Below the pieces are notes generated by a model. The model saw only the letters and a list, made by a program, of their open reading frames with translations, ran no database searches and was not told the origin of the DNA. The translations under genes and the position numbers were made by a program. A stretch of DNA of 32,800 nucleotides from Pseudonocardia nigra (GTDB lineage: Bacteria; Actinomycetota; Actinomycetes; Mycobacteriales; Pseudonocardiaceae). This document shows positions 32,261-32,800 of the stretch, piece by piece. Location: assembly GCF_019396355.1 (NCBI RefSeq), contig NZ_JAHKRK010000065.1:1-32800 (forward strand). The letters are read 5' to 3'. Each line of letters begins with the position of its first letter. Position 1 is the first letter of the stretch.

Positions 32261-32800
32261 TCAGAATGTCCCGTCCGGCGGCGCCGGCGAGTCGGCGGCG
32301 GTGGCGTCGGTGACCGGGCGGGCCCCGCCGGTGAAGCGCTCCAGCGGCGGGCCGTGCTCCACCCGCCCGGGGAACGGGTCACGCCCGATCGCCGTCGTCA
32401 GCTCGGCGATCGGCAGCTCCCGGGCGCTGCCGAGCAGGATGAGGTTGCCGAAACGGCGACCCCGCAGCACGGCGGGCTCGGTGATCAGCGCGGTGTGCGG
32501 GAACACCGCCCGGGCCGTGGCCACCTGCGCACGGGCGAAGGCGAGCGAGCCCGCGCCGTCGGTGATGTTGGCCGCCCACAGGCCGCCGTCGTCGAGGGCC
32601 CGGGCCACCTCCTGGAGGAACTCCACGGAGGTGAGGTGCGCCGGTGTGCGGGCGCCCGCGAACACGTCCACCACGACCAGGTCGAACGCGCCACCGGGCG
32701 CCCGCGCGAGCACCTCGCGCGCGTCACCGGTGCGCACCTTCAGCCGCCAGGTCCGGTCCGGCGGCAGCTCCCGGCGCACGAACTCGACCAGCGGCCCGTC
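32261..32800 (-). CDS. Spermidine synthase-like methyltransferase-fold protein, partial
   Basis: The gene runs off the right edge of the window, with only about its last 180 residues visible. The end of the class I fold is seen: LKVRTGDAREVLARAP, then FDLVVVDVFAGARTPAHLTSVEFLQEVARALDDGGLWAANI and FGNLILLGSARELP, as in actinobacterial spermidine-synthase-like proteins. True polyamine synthase activity is not assured, because many actinobacterial members lack the substrate residues and the N-terminus is missing here. It converges on the DUF1326 gene with three bases between stops. Confidence 0.8.
   Translation of the reverse strand, partial: DGPLVEFVRRELPPDRTWRLKVRTGDAREVLARAPGGAFDLVVVDVFAGARTPAHLTSVEFLQEVARALDDGGLWAANITDGAGSLAFARAQVATARAVFPHTALITEPAVLRGRRFGNLILLGSARELPIAELTTAIGRDPFPGRVEHGPPLERFTGGARPVTDATAADSPAPPDGTF

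Noticed and set aside
1..32800. CRISPR arrays, rRNA genes, insertion sequences
   Set aside because: No regularly spaced repeats, no rRNA sequence and no transposase or terminal inverted repeats were seen.

Overview
The window is very GC-rich, with long overlapping open frames, GTG starts, ATGA/GTGA gene junctions and actinobacterial families throughout (SARP/AfsR-like regulator, WYL regulator, XRE-TPR regulator, DrrAB exporter). It suggests a filamentous or soil actinomycete, probably near Pseudonocardiales. That placement is inference; no marker gene is present.

Left part (1-5080): a 163-aa His-rich membrane protein (470-961) converges on a minus-strand redoxin of the deiodinase-like type (1925-1002). 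An in-frame UGA sits exactly at that protein's active-site position and is followed by a SECIS-like hairpin, so this is a candidate selenoprotein. Next comes a type III polyketide synthase broken by one extra base (3056-4115), then poorly coding DNA and an ArsR-type repressor (5081-4761).

Hydrogenase locus (5306-12586, all plus strand, one probable operon): a second 163-aa His-rich membrane protein, four tiny one-helix membrane proteins with amphipathic tails, the [NiFe]-hydrogenase small and large subunits, a metal-ligand-less homologue of the maturation protease, a multi-pass membrane protein, a NifU-like protein lacking its CxxC, and an intact maturation protease. The small subunit has no Tat signal and no usual cytochrome b gene is present. 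The small membrane proteins are therefore the obvious candidates for tethering the enzyme to the membrane and coupling it to the quinone pool. This is the most likely undescribed system here.

Decayed accessory zone (12587-15980): a possible organomercurial-lyase-like remnant, a small CxxC protein, a frameshifted XRE-TPR regulator fragment, an aminoglycoside-phosphotransferase-like kinase, and the 3' half of a tRNA-Arg(CCU), which looks like the attachment-site scar of an integrative element.

Right part (16013-32800): a WYL regulator divergent from a VOC protein; a DinB-like protein; a DrrAB-type exporter; a probable minus-strand unit TetR - heterodimeric ABC exporter - large BTAD/NB-ARC regulator; a cold-shock protein with hairpins in its leader and a very strong terminator; an HxlR regulator divergent from an operon of methyltransferase, DUF2182 membrane protein and DUF1326 Cys-rich protein (frameshifted); and the end of a spermidine-synthase-like gene.

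Three otherwise well-preserved genes (type III PKS, XRE-TPR, DUF1326) each need removal of exactly one base to be read through. They may be real pseudogenes or assembly errors in short G/C runs.
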